A program made the position numbers and the translations under genes. From positions 50,808 to 114,807 of the forward strand of contig NZ_CADIKK010000025.1 of the NCBI RefSeq assembly GCF_902859915.1: 64,000 bases of DNA, given 5' to 3'. Shown here piece by piece: positions 24,763 through 33,529 of the stretch. How positions within the stretch are numbered: the stretch's first letter is position 1; every line of letters starts with the position of its first letter. The stretch is from Paraburkholderia ultramafica. GTDB taxonomy: Bacteria > Pseudomonadota > Gammaproteobacteria > Burkholderiales > Burkholderiaceae. Below the pieces are notes generated by a model. The model was given only the letters and a program-made list of their open reading frames with translations, had not been told where the DNA came from and searched no databases.

Positions 24763-26535
24763 TTATGCAGGCAAAGGCGTTGCGCCGCCGCTTTCCGACA
24801 TCCGCGTCGCCAGCCTCGCGGCATAGCGCTGCGCAGCCTCGCCGACGACGATATGGAACGTGTCGCCGGAGACCCATGCGGTGTCGAGCGTTGCCAGACG
24901 CGGACGATCGACCGCCGACGGATCGCGCACGACGATACGCAGACGCGTCGACGCCACCGGATCCAGCGACACCACGTTGCCCGCGCCACCGAACACGGCG
25001 AGCCAGCGCAGCGGATCCGGATCGAGCGGGCCGCCGTGAGTATCCGTGGCAACCGGCGCCGGCGCGGCAGCAGCAGCCGGAGACGCAGCCGCCACCGGCT
25101 TCACCGCATCGCCGCCGCCCTGCGCGATCACCGTGCGCATCTCATCCGCGATGATGTCCGCTTCCGGTCCGATGATCACCTGCACGTTGGTCGCACCGCG
25201 CTTGAGCACGCCACGCGCGCCAATCGACTTCAGTTCGCTCTCGGAGACCTTGTTCGAATCGACCACCGACAGACGCAGACGCGTCGTGCACGCATCCACC
25301 ACCGTCAGATTCGACGCGCCGCCGAGCGCCGCGATATAGCGCTGTGCGCGCGGTACAGCCGCACCGGCTGCCGGCGCCACGAAACCGCCCGCCGTGAACG
25401 AATCGACCTGCTCGTCGGCGGCAGCGGGTTCGCGGCCCGGCGTCGCCATGTTGAATTTGCGGATGAAGAAGCGGAACAGCCCGTAGTACACCACCGAGTA
25501 CACGATGCCGACCGGAATCGCCCACCAGCCCTTGGTCGACAGACCGAAGTTCAGCACATAGTCGATGAAACCGGCGGAGAAGGTAAAGCCGAGGTGAATG
25601 CCGAGCGCCGAACAGATCGCCAGCGACAACCCCGTCAGCAACGCGTGGATCGCATACAGCAGCGGAGCGAGGAACATGAAGCTGAATTCGATCGGCTCGG
25701 TCACGCCGGTCAGAAACGACGTCAGCGCCATCGAGAACAGCAGGCCGCCGACCACCGCGCGGCGCTCCTTCGGCGCTTCATGGAACATCGCCAGACACGC
25801 GGCCGGCAGGCCGAACATCATGACCGGGAAGAAGCCCGTCATGAATGTGCCCGCAGTCGGGTCGCCCGCGAAGAAGCGATGCAGGTCGCCCGTCACCGCG
25901 ACGCCGCCCGGCGGCGTGAAGGTGCCGAACACGAACCACGTCAACGAATTGAGGATGTGATGCAAACCCGTGACGAGCAGCAGACGGTTCAGCACGCCGA
26001 ACACGAATGCGCCAAACGCGCCCGCGGTGGTCAGCCAGTGGCCCGCCGTATCGATCACGGCCTGCACCGGCTGCCACACGTAGCCGAACGCAATGCCGAG
26101 CGCGAGACAGACCACCCCCGTGGCAATCGGCACGAAGCGTTTCCCTCCGAAGAACGCGAGGTAGTCAGGCAGCTTGATGTCCTTGTACCGGTTGTACAGC
26201 AAGCCCGCGACGATACCCGCCACGATCCCGGACAACACGCCCATGTTGAGCTTGTCGTTGATGTCCTTCATCACCGCGGTCTGGACCAGATAACCGATCG
26301 CACCCGCGAGGCCCGCCACGCCATTGTTGTCTTTCGCGAAACCAACCGCCACGCCGATCGCGAACAGGAGCGGCAGGTTGTCGAAGATCGCGCCGCCGGC
26401 GTCGGCGATCATCTTGATGTTGAACACATCGGGCTGGCCAAGCCGCAGCAGCAGGCCGGCAACCGGCAGCACTGCGATCGGCAGCATCAGCGCGCGTCCC
26501 AGGCGCTGAATCTTCAGAAACGGATTCCCATCCAT
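24763..26535 (-). CDS. nagE: N-acetylglucosamine PTS transporter NagE (EIIC-EIIB plus degenerate second EIIB)
   Basis: A 590-residue permease of the glucose/GlcNAc PTS family. EIIC covers about residues 1-365, with roughly ten hydrophobic helices and a TEPIEFSFMFLAP motif. The EIIB domain at about 395-475 has phospho-Cys416 in VDACTTRLRL. After an Ala/Pro linker, a second EIIB-like domain at about 505-590 reads SLDPVASTRLRIV, with Ala528 where Cys is expected, so it cannot be phosphorylated there. It lacks EIIA, which the upstream EIIA-HPr-EI protein supplies. The ATG at 26535 is the natural start. Confidence 0.92.
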   Translation of the reverse strand: MDGNPFLKIQRLGRALMLPIAVLPVAGLLLRLGQPDVFNIKMIADAGGAIFDNLPLLFAIGVAVGFAKDNNGVAGLAGAIGYLVQTAVMKDINDKLNMGVLSGIVAGIVAGLLYNRYKDIKLPDYLAFFGGKRFVPIATGVVCLALGIAFGYVWQPVQAVIDTAGHWLTTAGAFGAFVFGVLNRLLLVTGLHHILNSLTWFVFGTFTPPGGVAVTGDLHRFFAGDPTAGTFMTGFFPVMMFGLPAACLAMFHEAPKERRAVVGGLLFSMALTSFLTGVTEPIEFSFMFLAPLLYAIHALLTGLSLAICSALGIHLGFTFSAGFIDYVLNFGLSTKGWWAIPVGIVYSVVYYGLFRFFIRKFNMATPGREPAAADEQVDSFTAGGFVAPAAGAAVPRAQRYIAALGGASNLTVVDACTTRLRLSVVDSNKVSESELKSIGARGVLKRGATNVQVIIGPEADIIADEMRTVIAQGGGDAVKPVAAASPAAAAAPAPVATDTHGGPLDPDPLRWLAVFGGAGNVVSLDPVASTRLRIVVRDPSAVDRPRLATLDTAWVSGDTFHIVVGEAAQRYAARLATRMSESGGATPLPA

Positions 26536-26645
26536 TGATATCTCCAATCTTTGTCTCGTGGTCGAACGTCGTCGTTGAGTTTTGTCGCTATACGTACTGA
26601 CTGCGCGTAATGACTGAGCGAAGCTGGTTGTGGACCGTGTGAGGT

Positions 26646-29210
26646 TCAGTCCAAAGGCCAGGTTTCGCGGCTTGCTGCTCTTACCGCCTGCGCCGATTCC
26701 AGCGCCAGGGCATCCTGGGCGCGTTGGCGGCACAGCTGATAATCGAGGTTGCGTACCCGCGCCTTGATGCCCGGCACCGACACCGGGTCCACCGACAGCT
26801 CGGTCACGCCAAGGCCGACGAGCAGCGGCATCGCGAGCGGATCGCCCGCCAGCGCACCGCACACGCCGACCCATTTGCCATGCTTGTCCGCGCCTTGCAC
26901 GGTGGCCGCGATCAGGCGCAAGACGGCCGGGTGCAAGCCATCGGCTTGCGCGGCGAGGTCGGCCTGGCAGCGGTCCATCGCGAGCGTATATTGCGTCAGA
27001 TCGTTGGTGCCGATCGACAGGAAGTCCGCGTGCCGCGCGAGTTGATCGGCCAGCAGCGCCGCCGACGGCACTTCGATCATCACGCCGACTTCGATCGGCT
27101 CGGTGCGGCCCGACTCGCGGGCGAATTCATCGATACGCTTGCGGATGCGGATCAGCTCGCCGACGTCGGTGACCATCGGCAGCAGGATGCGCACGGCGCC
27201 GAGCGGCTGCACCGCGAGCAGGCCGCGCAACTGATCGTCGAGCAGATCGGGGCGTACCTGGGCGAGGCGAATGCCGCGCAGGCCGAGCGCCGGATTCGGT
27301 TCGGGCGGCAGCGTCAGATAATCGACTTCCTTGTCCGCGCCGACATCCAGCGTGCGGATGATCGCGGTGCGGCCGCTCAACGCATCGACAATCGCCTGAT
27401 AGCTCTGCCGATGTTCGTCGGTGGTTGGCGCAGCGGGGCGATGAATGAACAGCAGTTCGGTGCGCAGCAGGCCGACGGAATCGGCGCCGTTCTCGACGGC
27501 GGTTTTCGCGTCGTCGAGCGTGGCGATGTTCGCGGCCACTTCAATCGCGCGGCCATCGGACGTCACCGCTGCCTGCTGCGAAGTGCGGCGGTTTGCTTCG
27601 CGCACATCGGCGAGGCGGCTGCGCTCCCGCCGCGCACGTTCGACATCGAGCTCGGTCGGCGCGAATTCGAGGCGGCCGGTGCTGGCATTCACCACCACTT
27701 GCGTGCCTGGCTCGATCGCATGCAACGCGTCGCCGACCGCCACCAGCGCGGGAATGCCCGCCTGGCGCGCGAGAATCGCCGCGTGCGAGGTCGCGCCGCC
27801 GCGCGCCATCACCAGCGCGGTAACCCGCGAGCGATCCAGCGAAGACAGATCAGACGGCGTGAACTCTTCAGCCGCGAGCACGGCTTCTTCCGGCAGCATG
27901 CGCGCCGCGGCGTTCGTATAACCGAGCGCGCGCAGCACACGCTTGTCGATGTCGCGCAGATCGGCGGCACGTTCCGCGAGCAGCGCATCTTCGATTTTGC
28001 TAAGGATTCCGATCTGTGCGCGGATCGCTTCACGCCATGCAAAGCCAGCACTCTTGCCGAGGCTGATCAGATCGCGCGCGGCGTCGAGCAGCGTCGGATC
28101 TTCCAGCAGCACGCGATGCACCGCGAAAATCCCCGCTTCGCCGACCGCGCCGCGTTGCGACGCATCGCGCACGGTCGTGTCGAGGTCGGCATCGACGCTG
28201 GCGATCGCCTTGTCGAGCAGGCGGCTCTCCGCAGCGGACGTGCCGCTCGCCTGTTCCGGCGGATCGACGTCCGCGTCGTCCCAGCGCACCAGCTTGCCGA
28301 CCGCGACGCCCGGCGCCGCGCAGACACCGGCGAGCGTATTCGGCGCGAGCGGTTCGCCCGCCGGGCGCGACACCGTTTGCGGCGCCGGCGAACTTTGCCG
28401 CGCCGGTTTTTCTTCGACTTCGCCGTGCGCTTCGCGTGTCAGTTCGTGAGCGATCGCGTCGACTGCGGCTTTCGCTTGCGGACCGACGCCGAGCAACTCG
28501 ACGGTCGCACCTTCACCCGCGCCGAGGCCGAGCAGACCGACCACGCTTTCGATCGCCGCCTTGCGCCCTTCATAGCGCACTTCGACGTGCGCATCGAAAC
28601 CGCGCGCCGCTTCCCGCGCACGCGCCGCGGGGCGCGCATGCAGACCGCCCGCATGAACCAGCGTGACCTGCTGACGAGCTTCTTCGGTCACGTTCGTCGC
28701 GCTCGCCTCACGCGCGGCGTCGGCTGCCGCGCCGGCGCGAGCGCGCAGGATCAGCAGCGGCGTTTCACCCGCCTTCAACAAACCGTGTTGCGCACGCTCG
28801 ACGATTTCGAACGCATCCGAATTGGCAATCGCGATCACCGACACGAGACTCGGCGCATTCAACGCGATCTGATCCTGATCGAACTCGATCAGCACGTCGC
28901 CGGCGCGCACGTGTACGCCCTGCTCGACCATCGGCGCGAAACCTTTGCCGTTCAGCTCGACCGTGTCGATACCGATGTGCAGCAAAATCTCCGCACCTTC
29001 GGCGGTCGCCAGCGTGAGCGCGTGACCGGTGCGCGCCAGATGGGTAACGGTGCCGTCGCACGGCGCGACGAGTCGCCCCTCGAGCGGATCGACGCCAATG
29101 CCGTCGCCGAACATGCCGCCCGAAAACACCGGGTCGGGCACCTTCGCGAGCGGCACGACCGGACCGGTCAGCGGCGCAAGCAAAACAATATGGCCTTCAG
29201 AATGGCTCAT
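26646..29210 (-). CDS. nagF: Multiphosphoryl transfer protein: EIIA(Glc)-HPr-EI fusion
   Basis: An 854-residue protein carrying the whole soluble phosphorelay for NagE. EIIA(Glc-like): residues 1-155, phospho-His78 in LLHIGIDTVEL. HPr: about 178-262, phospho-His191 in HAGGLHARPAARA. EI: about 290-854, phospho-His476 in GGATSHAAILARQ, and a C-terminal PEP-binding TIM barrel with ALGLRGIRL and FLSIGTNDLTQYT. The start at 29210 has GAGGAG upstream; an ATG nine codons earlier lacks one. It sits between the deaminase and nagE in the nag operon. Confidence 0.93.
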   Translation of the reverse strand: MSHSEGHIVLLAPLTGPVVPLAKVPDPVFSGGMFGDGIGVDPLEGRLVAPCDGTVTHLARTGHALTLATAEGAEILLHIGIDTVELNGKGFAPMVEQGVHVRAGDVLIEFDQDQIALNAPSLVSVIAIANSDAFEIVERAQHGLLKAGETPLLILRARAGAAADAAREASATNVTEEARQQVTLVHAGGLHARPAARAREAARGFDAHVEVRYEGRKAAIESVVGLLGLGAGEGATVELLGVGPQAKAAVDAIAHELTREAHGEVEEKPARQSSPAPQTVSRPAGEPLAPNTLAGVCAAPGVAVGKLVRWDDADVDPPEQASGTSAAESRLLDKAIASVDADLDTTVRDASQRGAVGEAGIFAVHRVLLEDPTLLDAARDLISLGKSAGFAWREAIRAQIGILSKIEDALLAERAADLRDIDKRVLRALGYTNAAARMLPEEAVLAAEEFTPSDLSSLDRSRVTALVMARGGATSHAAILARQAGIPALVAVGDALHAIEPGTQVVVNASTGRLEFAPTELDVERARRERSRLADVREANRRTSQQAAVTSDGRAIEVAANIATLDDAKTAVENGADSVGLLRTELLFIHRPAAPTTDEHRQSYQAIVDALSGRTAIIRTLDVGADKEVDYLTLPPEPNPALGLRGIRLAQVRPDLLDDQLRGLLAVQPLGAVRILLPMVTDVGELIRIRKRIDEFARESGRTEPIEVGVMIEVPSAALLADQLARHADFLSIGTNDLTQYTLAMDRCQADLAAQADGLHPAVLRLIAATVQGADKHGKWVGVCGALAGDPLAMPLLVGLGVTELSVDPVSVPGIKARVRNLDYQLCRQRAQDALALESAQAVRAASRETWPLD

Positions 29211-29248
29211 CAAGCGGGACTCCTCGACACGTCGCATCTGATTTCTCG

Positions 29249-30265
29249 TCAGTGAGTTTCGGTGACTTTGTTGAGATGGCGCGGCGCATCGGGATTGCGC
29301 CCGCGCGCGGCGGCAAGGCCGGCGGCCATCACGTAAAAGGACAGGATGGCGGAGATCGGATCGAGCGCCGCATGAGCGGTGGCGGCAAGCGGCAACGTCG
29401 CTTCCGGCACGTCGTCCGGTGCGGCGAGCAGCACGCGCGCGCCGCGCGCCTGCATGTCGCGCGCGAGTTGCAGCAGGCCGGCCTGTTCCGGTCCGCGCGG
29501 GGCGAACACCAGCAGCGGATAGTCGCGGTCGATCAGTTCCATCGGACCGTGGCGCACTTCCGCGCTCGAAAACGCTTCGGCCTGAATGCCGGAGGTTTCC
29601 TTGAGCTTCAGCGCGGCTTCCTGCGCGATCGCGAGACCCAGACCGCGGCCGATCACGATCATGCGCTCGATGCCGCGCAGTTCGTCGACGGCCTTCGACC
29701 AGTCGAGCTTGCCCGCGCTTTGCAACGCGTCGGGCAGCGTGTTCAGCGCGCCGAGCAGGTCGGCGTCGTTCTGCCAGTGCGCGACCAGTTGCGCGGAAAT
29801 CGACAGCATCGCGATATAGCTCTTGGTGGCCGCGACGCTGAGTTCCGGACCGGCGACGAGCGGCAGATGCCATTCGCACGCATCGGCCAAAGGCGAGCTC
29901 GGCGCGTTCACGGCGGCAACGGTCAGCGCGCCCGCGTTACGCAGCGCTGCCATCGTGCCGACCAGATCCGGGCTCTTGCCCGATTGCGAGAACGCCAGCG
30001 CGAGCTGATCGCGCACCTGCAGCGGCGCCTGTTGCAGCGTCGCGACCGACATCGGCAGCGACGCAACCGGCACGCCGAGGCGGCTCATCGTCAGGCTCGC
30101 GAAGTAACTCGCCGCATGGTCCGAGCTGCCGCGCGCGACCGTCAGCGCGACATGGCGCGGCTGCGTGGCGAGCTGCGCCGCGAGGGCCTTGACGCGCGAG
30201 GTGTCCGTGAGTTGCGCGGCGACCGTTTCAGCGGACGCCAGCGCCTCTTTAAGCATATTCGACAA
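29249..30265 (-). CDS. SIS-domain glucosamine-6-phosphate deaminase (NagB-II type)
   Basis: A 338-residue protein with two SIS domains and no glutaminase domain. ALTVARGSSDHAASYFASL is the first phosphosugar loop, FSQSGKSPDLVGT the second, and SAEVRHGPMELID the C-terminal catalytic region. In nag clusters lacking classical NagB this family converts glucosamine-6-phosphate to fructose-6-phosphate and ammonia. No nagB is present here, which supports the role. The start overlaps the nagA stop by 17 bases; a later ATG at 30256 would overlap by 8. Confidence 0.85.
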   Translation of the reverse strand: MSNMLKEALASAETVAAQLTDTSRVKALAAQLATQPRHVALTVARGSSDHAASYFASLTMSRLGVPVASLPMSVATLQQAPLQVRDQLALAFSQSGKSPDLVGTMAALRNAGALTVAAVNAPSSPLADACEWHLPLVAGPELSVAATKSYIAMLSISAQLVAHWQNDADLLGALNTLPDALQSAGKLDWSKAVDELRGIERMIVIGRGLGLAIAQEAALKLKETSGIQAEAFSSAEVRHGPMELIDRDYPLLVFAPRGPEQAGLLQLARDMQARGARVLLAAPDDVPEATLPLAATAHAALDPISAILSFYVMAAGLAAARGRNPDAPRHLNKVTETH

Positions 30266-31352
30266 TTGCTTCTCCTTCGACGTAAGTCGCGGTCAACGCC
30301 AGTTCACGATCGAACACGACCACGTCGGCCCAGGCGCCGCGCGCGATACGGCCGCGGTCCTCGATGCCGAGATAGTCGGCGGCATAGCGCGACAAACGGT
30401 TTGATACATCGGCGATCGGCAGGCCGATCGAGACGAGATTGCGCAGCGCCTGATCCATCGTCAGGGTGCTGCCGGCGAGCGTGCCGTCGGCGAGACGCAC
30501 GCCGCCCAGGCACTTCGTCACGTGCTGGCTGCCGAGGCGGTATTCGCCGTCGGGCATGCCGGTGGCCGAGGTGCTGTCCGTCACCACGTACAGGCGCGGA
30601 ATCGCGCGCAACGCGGCGCGGATCGCGCCCGGATGAACGTGCAGCAAGTCGGGAATGATTTCGGCGAACTCGGCGTGCGCGAGCGCCGCGCCGACCAGTC
30701 CAGGATTGCGGTGATGCAGCGGCGACATCGCGTTGAACAGATGCGTGAAGCCGCAGGCGCCGTGCTTGAGCGCGGCGACGGCGTCGTCGTAGGTGCCGAG
30801 CGAATGGCCGAGTTGCACGCGCACGCCGCGCGCCGCCATCGCGGAGATGATCTCCATATGGCCGGCGATTTCCGGCGCCAGCGTGACCACGCGGATCGGC
30901 GCGATCGACAGATACTTCAGCACTTCGCCCATCACCGCCGAGACAGCCGCGTCCGGTTGCGCGCCGAGCTTGCCGGGGTTGATGTACGGTCCTTCCAGAT
31001 GCACGCCGAGCACGCGTGCGCCGCCTGGCGTGCGCACCTTGGCGTTGTTGCCCAGCCCGGCGACCACCTTCATCAGTTCATCGCGCGGCGCGGTCATCGT
31101 GGTGGCGAGCAGACTGGTCGTGCCGTAGCGCGCATGCGTGCGGGCGATGACTTCGATTGCGTCGCCGCCTTCCATCACGTCGGAACCGCCGCCGCCGTGC
31201 ACGTGCAGATCGATGAAGCCGGGCAGGATGTACGGCGCGTCGTTCGTCGACGGATCGACGCGTTCGCCGATGAGCGCCGTGATGCGGCCGTTTTCGTATT
31301 CGAGCGTGCCGTGAATCCACCCATCGGTGGTGAGTATGTTTCCGTTCAGCAT
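30249..31352 (-). CDS. nagA: N-acetylglucosamine-6-phosphate deacetylase
   Basis: A 367-residue amidohydrolase-fold enzyme that deacetylates GlcNAc-6-P. The metal site begins with PGFIDLHVHGGGGSDVME (HxH). HLEGPYINPGKLGAQ, the LGHSLGTYDDAVAAL His and CGFTHLFNAMSPLHHRNPG follow. The catalytic Asp is in VVTDSTSATGM. Length is close to E. coli NagA. It is the first structural gene after nagR and overlaps the deaminase gene. Confidence 0.95.
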   Translation of the reverse strand: MLNGNILTTDGWIHGTLEYENGRITALIGERVDPSTNDAPYILPGFIDLHVHGGGGSDVMEGGDAIEVIARTHARYGTTSLLATTMTAPRDELMKVVAGLGNNAKVRTPGGARVLGVHLEGPYINPGKLGAQPDAAVSAVMGEVLKYLSIAPIRVVTLAPEIAGHMEIISAMAARGVRVQLGHSLGTYDDAVAALKHGACGFTHLFNAMSPLHHRNPGLVGAALAHAEFAEIIPDLLHVHPGAIRAALRAIPRLYVVTDSTSATGMPDGEYRLGSQHVTKCLGGVRLADGTLAGSTLTMDQALRNLVSIGLPIADVSNRLSRYAADYLGIEDRGRIARGAWADVVVFDRELALTATYVEGEAIVEYA

Positions 31353-31442
31353 GATTCTCTCTGGTGAGGCTTGATACGGGTGTGACTGAATTGCGCTCGC
31401 CGTATTTGACGGCCGGCCGCGCGGGCCGCTCAGTTACGCAAC

Positions 31443-32177
31443 TCAGGTGCGCAATTCAGCGACGAAGTCGTAGTAGTCATCGCGGCAATAGGTGTCGGTC
31501 AATTCGATTGCGCGCTGGTCGGCGCTATAGCCGATACGGGTAATGACCAGCAGCGCCGTGCGCGGTTCGATGTCCATCAACGCGGCGATCTCGCTCGACG
31601 CGTTGACCGCCCGAAAGTGCTGCAACGCGCGCACGACGGCGGCGCCACGTTGCTCCAGATAGCTGTACAGCGACACGCCGATCGCCTGCGGGTCGGGCAC
31701 GATCGCCGCCGGCAGCGCCGAATGCTCGACCGCCATGACGATGCCGTCCGCGCGCCGCAGCCGCCGCAGACTGGCGACCGCCGCGCCGGGCGACAGCCCG
31801 AGGTGCACCAGCTCGTCCCGGTTGGCGGCGCGGATAGTGCGCTCGAGCCACACCGAGTCCGGCCGGAACCCGCGCTGCTGCATCTTCTTCGTGAAACCGG
31901 TGAGCCGCGACAGCGGATCTTCGACGCGCGGCGTAATGAAGCTGCCCGCGCCCCGCGCGCGCCGGATCAAGCCCTGCTCGACCAGCAGCTCGATCGCCTT
32001 GCGCGCAGTGATGCGCGACACGCCGATCGCGTCCGACAGCGTGCGCTCCGAAGGCAGCGCTTCACCCGCCGACCACACGCCGCAATGGATCGCCGTCGCC
32101 AGATTGCGCGCGAGCTGCAAATAGAGCGGCGTGACGTTGCGGGCGTCAGGCATCAGTGCGGACCAGCGAGTTTCCAT
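31443..32177 (-). CDS. nagR: GntR/HutC-family transcriptional regulator NagR
   Basis: A 244-residue regulator. The N-terminal winged helix (LYLQLARNLATAIHCGVWSAG, then LPSERTLSDAIGVSRITARKAIELL) is followed by a UTRA effector domain from about residue 90 (GFTKKMQQRGFRPDS; C-terminal DDYYDFVAEL). Related NagR/DasR proteins sense amino-sugar phosphates. It heads the nag operon and a palindromic operator lies over its own -35 box, so autoregulation and GlcNAc induction are expected. An ATG eight codons downstream is an alternative start. Confidence 0.9.
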   Translation of the reverse strand: METRWSALMPDARNVTPLYLQLARNLATAIHCGVWSAGEALPSERTLSDAIGVSRITARKAIELLVEQGLIRRARGAGSFITPRVEDPLSRLTGFTKKMQQRGFRPDSVWLERTIRAANRDELVHLGLSPGAAVASLRRLRRADGIVMAVEHSALPAAIVPDPQAIGVSLYSYLEQRGAAVVRALQHFRAVNASSEIAALMDIEPRTALLVITRIGYSADQRAIELTDTYCRDDYYDFVAELRT

Positions 32178-32228
32178 GGGGCTCCGGCGGCCGCCGCGAA
32201 TAGGTCGGCCTACGAAAAATGAGAGCCC

Positions 32229-32265
32229 ATTATATAACCAACATAATACCAGTCAACCAACTGGT
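32229..32265 (-). promoter_or_regulatory. nag operon promoter with overlapping NagR-type operator
   Basis: On the minus strand, TTGACT (plus 32251-32256) and a perfect TATAAT (plus 32229-32234) are 16 bases apart. The palindrome ACCAGT-N6-ACTGGT (32248-32265) covers the -35 box. A wider pair ATACCAG/CTGGTAT occurs at 32246-32252 and 32272-32278. TGGT/ACCA arms are typical of NagR/DasR-class operators. Confidence 0.7.
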
Positions 32266-32484
32266 TCCATGCTGGTATGACGAGCCGCAAAGCCTTGCTG
32301 GATAAGGCTCCGAAGGGCTCGAGAGGGCTTCTGGGAGGGCGTTTGCACGATAAGGATTTACCCGTATTCGAGCCCGTCGGCGGATACCTGTGCGGCCCTC
32401 GCCGGATCCCGTCGCGGCCGGAGCCATGGTTGCTGATCGATACCTTTTTAATACCAGCTCGGTGCGCGCGTGGCCGGCGTGGCT

Positions 32485-32512
32485 TTGTTAACGACAGGCG
32501 TTCAAATATAGT
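32485..32512 (+). promoter_or_regulatory. Candidate promoter of the MarR-GNAT gene
   Basis: TTGTTA (32485-32490) and TATAGT (32507-32512) with a 16-base spacer, 40 bases before the TTG start. An AATACCAGC half-site like the nag operator lies just upstream at about 32449-32457, which could bring this gene under NagR. The rest of the 374-base intergenic region shows no gene. Confidence 0.4.
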
Positions 32513-32551
32513 GCGGGATACAAGCCATAGAAATTCCCCGGGGAGCAGCAC

Positions 32552-33478
32552 TTGACTGATTCCGAGGCGCGCAGGCGCGCTCAGGCCGTCCGCCATTTCA
32601 ACCGCTTCTATACCCAGCACATTGGCGCACTGCATGAGCATCTGACGAGGAGCGCGTTCTCGCTGACGGAGGTCCGCGTGCTGCACGAGCTTTCCCGCGA
32701 ACGTGCGCAGACGGCGTCGGTGCTCGGGCGCTCCCTCGGTCTCGACAGCGGCTATCTCAGCCGGCTGCTGACCAGTTTCGAACGACGCGATCTGATTACG
32801 CGCCGCCCGTCCGACCTGGATGCGCGCCAGTCGCTGATCGCGCTCACCGATCACGGCCACGCGGCCTACGCGCCGCTCGATGCCGCCGCCATCGAAGAAG
32901 TGTCGGCGCTGCTCGGCAGCCTCACGGCGCTCTCGCAGGAACAGCTGATTACCGCAATGAAGCTCATCGAGCGGCTGCTCGGCGACAAACCGAAGCACGA
33001 TCTCGTGACACTCCGGCAGCCGCGCGCCGGTGAGTGCGGCTGGCTCGTGCATCGGCAGGCGCAGTGGTTCGCCGCGGAATACGGCTGGGATCAATCGTTC
33101 GAGGGATTGCTGGCGCGAGTCGTCGCCGATTACACGCAGCGCAACGATCCGCTGCGCGAGATGTGCTGGGTCGCCGAGCAGGAGGGGATGGTGGTCGGCT
33201 CGGTGTGCATCGTCGGCGTGTCGACGACGGTGGCGGGCGTGCGCTTACTGTGGGTCGAGCCGGATGTGCAGCGCCTCGGCATCGGCACGCAATTGCTCAG
33301 CGAATGCGTGCGGTTCGCGCGACGCGCGGGTTATACGAAGCTCACGCTGACGACCGCCAGCATGCTCGCACAACCGCGGCGGCTATGCGAGCGCGCCGGC
33401 TTCAGGCTCGCCGGCACGGCGGCAGAGCGCCGCTTCGGCAAGGATCTGATCATCGAAAGATGGGAACTGGAGTTGTAG
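32552..33478 (+). CDS. MarR-family regulator fused to a GNAT acetyltransferase domain
   Basis: A 308-residue two-domain protein. Residues 1 to about 145 form a MarR winged helix, with LTEVRVLHELSRE, LGLDSGYLSRLLTSFERRDL and the wing RRPSDLDARQSLI. From about 160 to the end is a GNAT fold (AEQEGMVVGSVCIVG, then acetyl-CoA loop DVQRLGIGTQLLSECVRFAR). Start is TTG at 32552 with GGGGAG about seven bases upstream. The target genes and acetyl acceptor are unknown. Divergent from nagR. Confidence 0.85.
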   Translation: MTDSEARRRAQAVRHFNRFYTQHIGALHEHLTRSAFSLTEVRVLHELSRERAQTASVLGRSLGLDSGYLSRLLTSFERRDLITRRPSDLDARQSLIALTDHGHAAYAPLDAAAIEEVSALLGSLTALSQEQLITAMKLIERLLGDKPKHDLVTLRQPRAGECGWLVHRQAQWFAAEYGWDQSFEGLLARVVADYTQRNDPLREMCWVAEQEGMVVGSVCIVGVSTTVAGVRLLWVEPDVQRLGIGTQLLSECVRFARRAGYTKLTLTTASMLAQPRRLCERAGFRLAGTAAERRFGKDLIIERWELEL

Positions 33479-33529
33479 AGGCAGGCCCGGCGCGGACGTG
33501 GCAGCACGCGCCTGCCCGGCACTCGTCGC

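Noticed and set aside
24688..26538. 616-codon plus-strand frame opposite nagE
   Set aside because: Composition is Arg/His/Gln-rich and lacks any recognisable domain; it is the complement of the clear NagE coding sequence.
26724..29255. 843-codon plus-strand frame opposite the EIIA-HPr-EI gene
   Set aside because: Antisense shadow of a conserved multidomain gene; no start signal or motif of its own.
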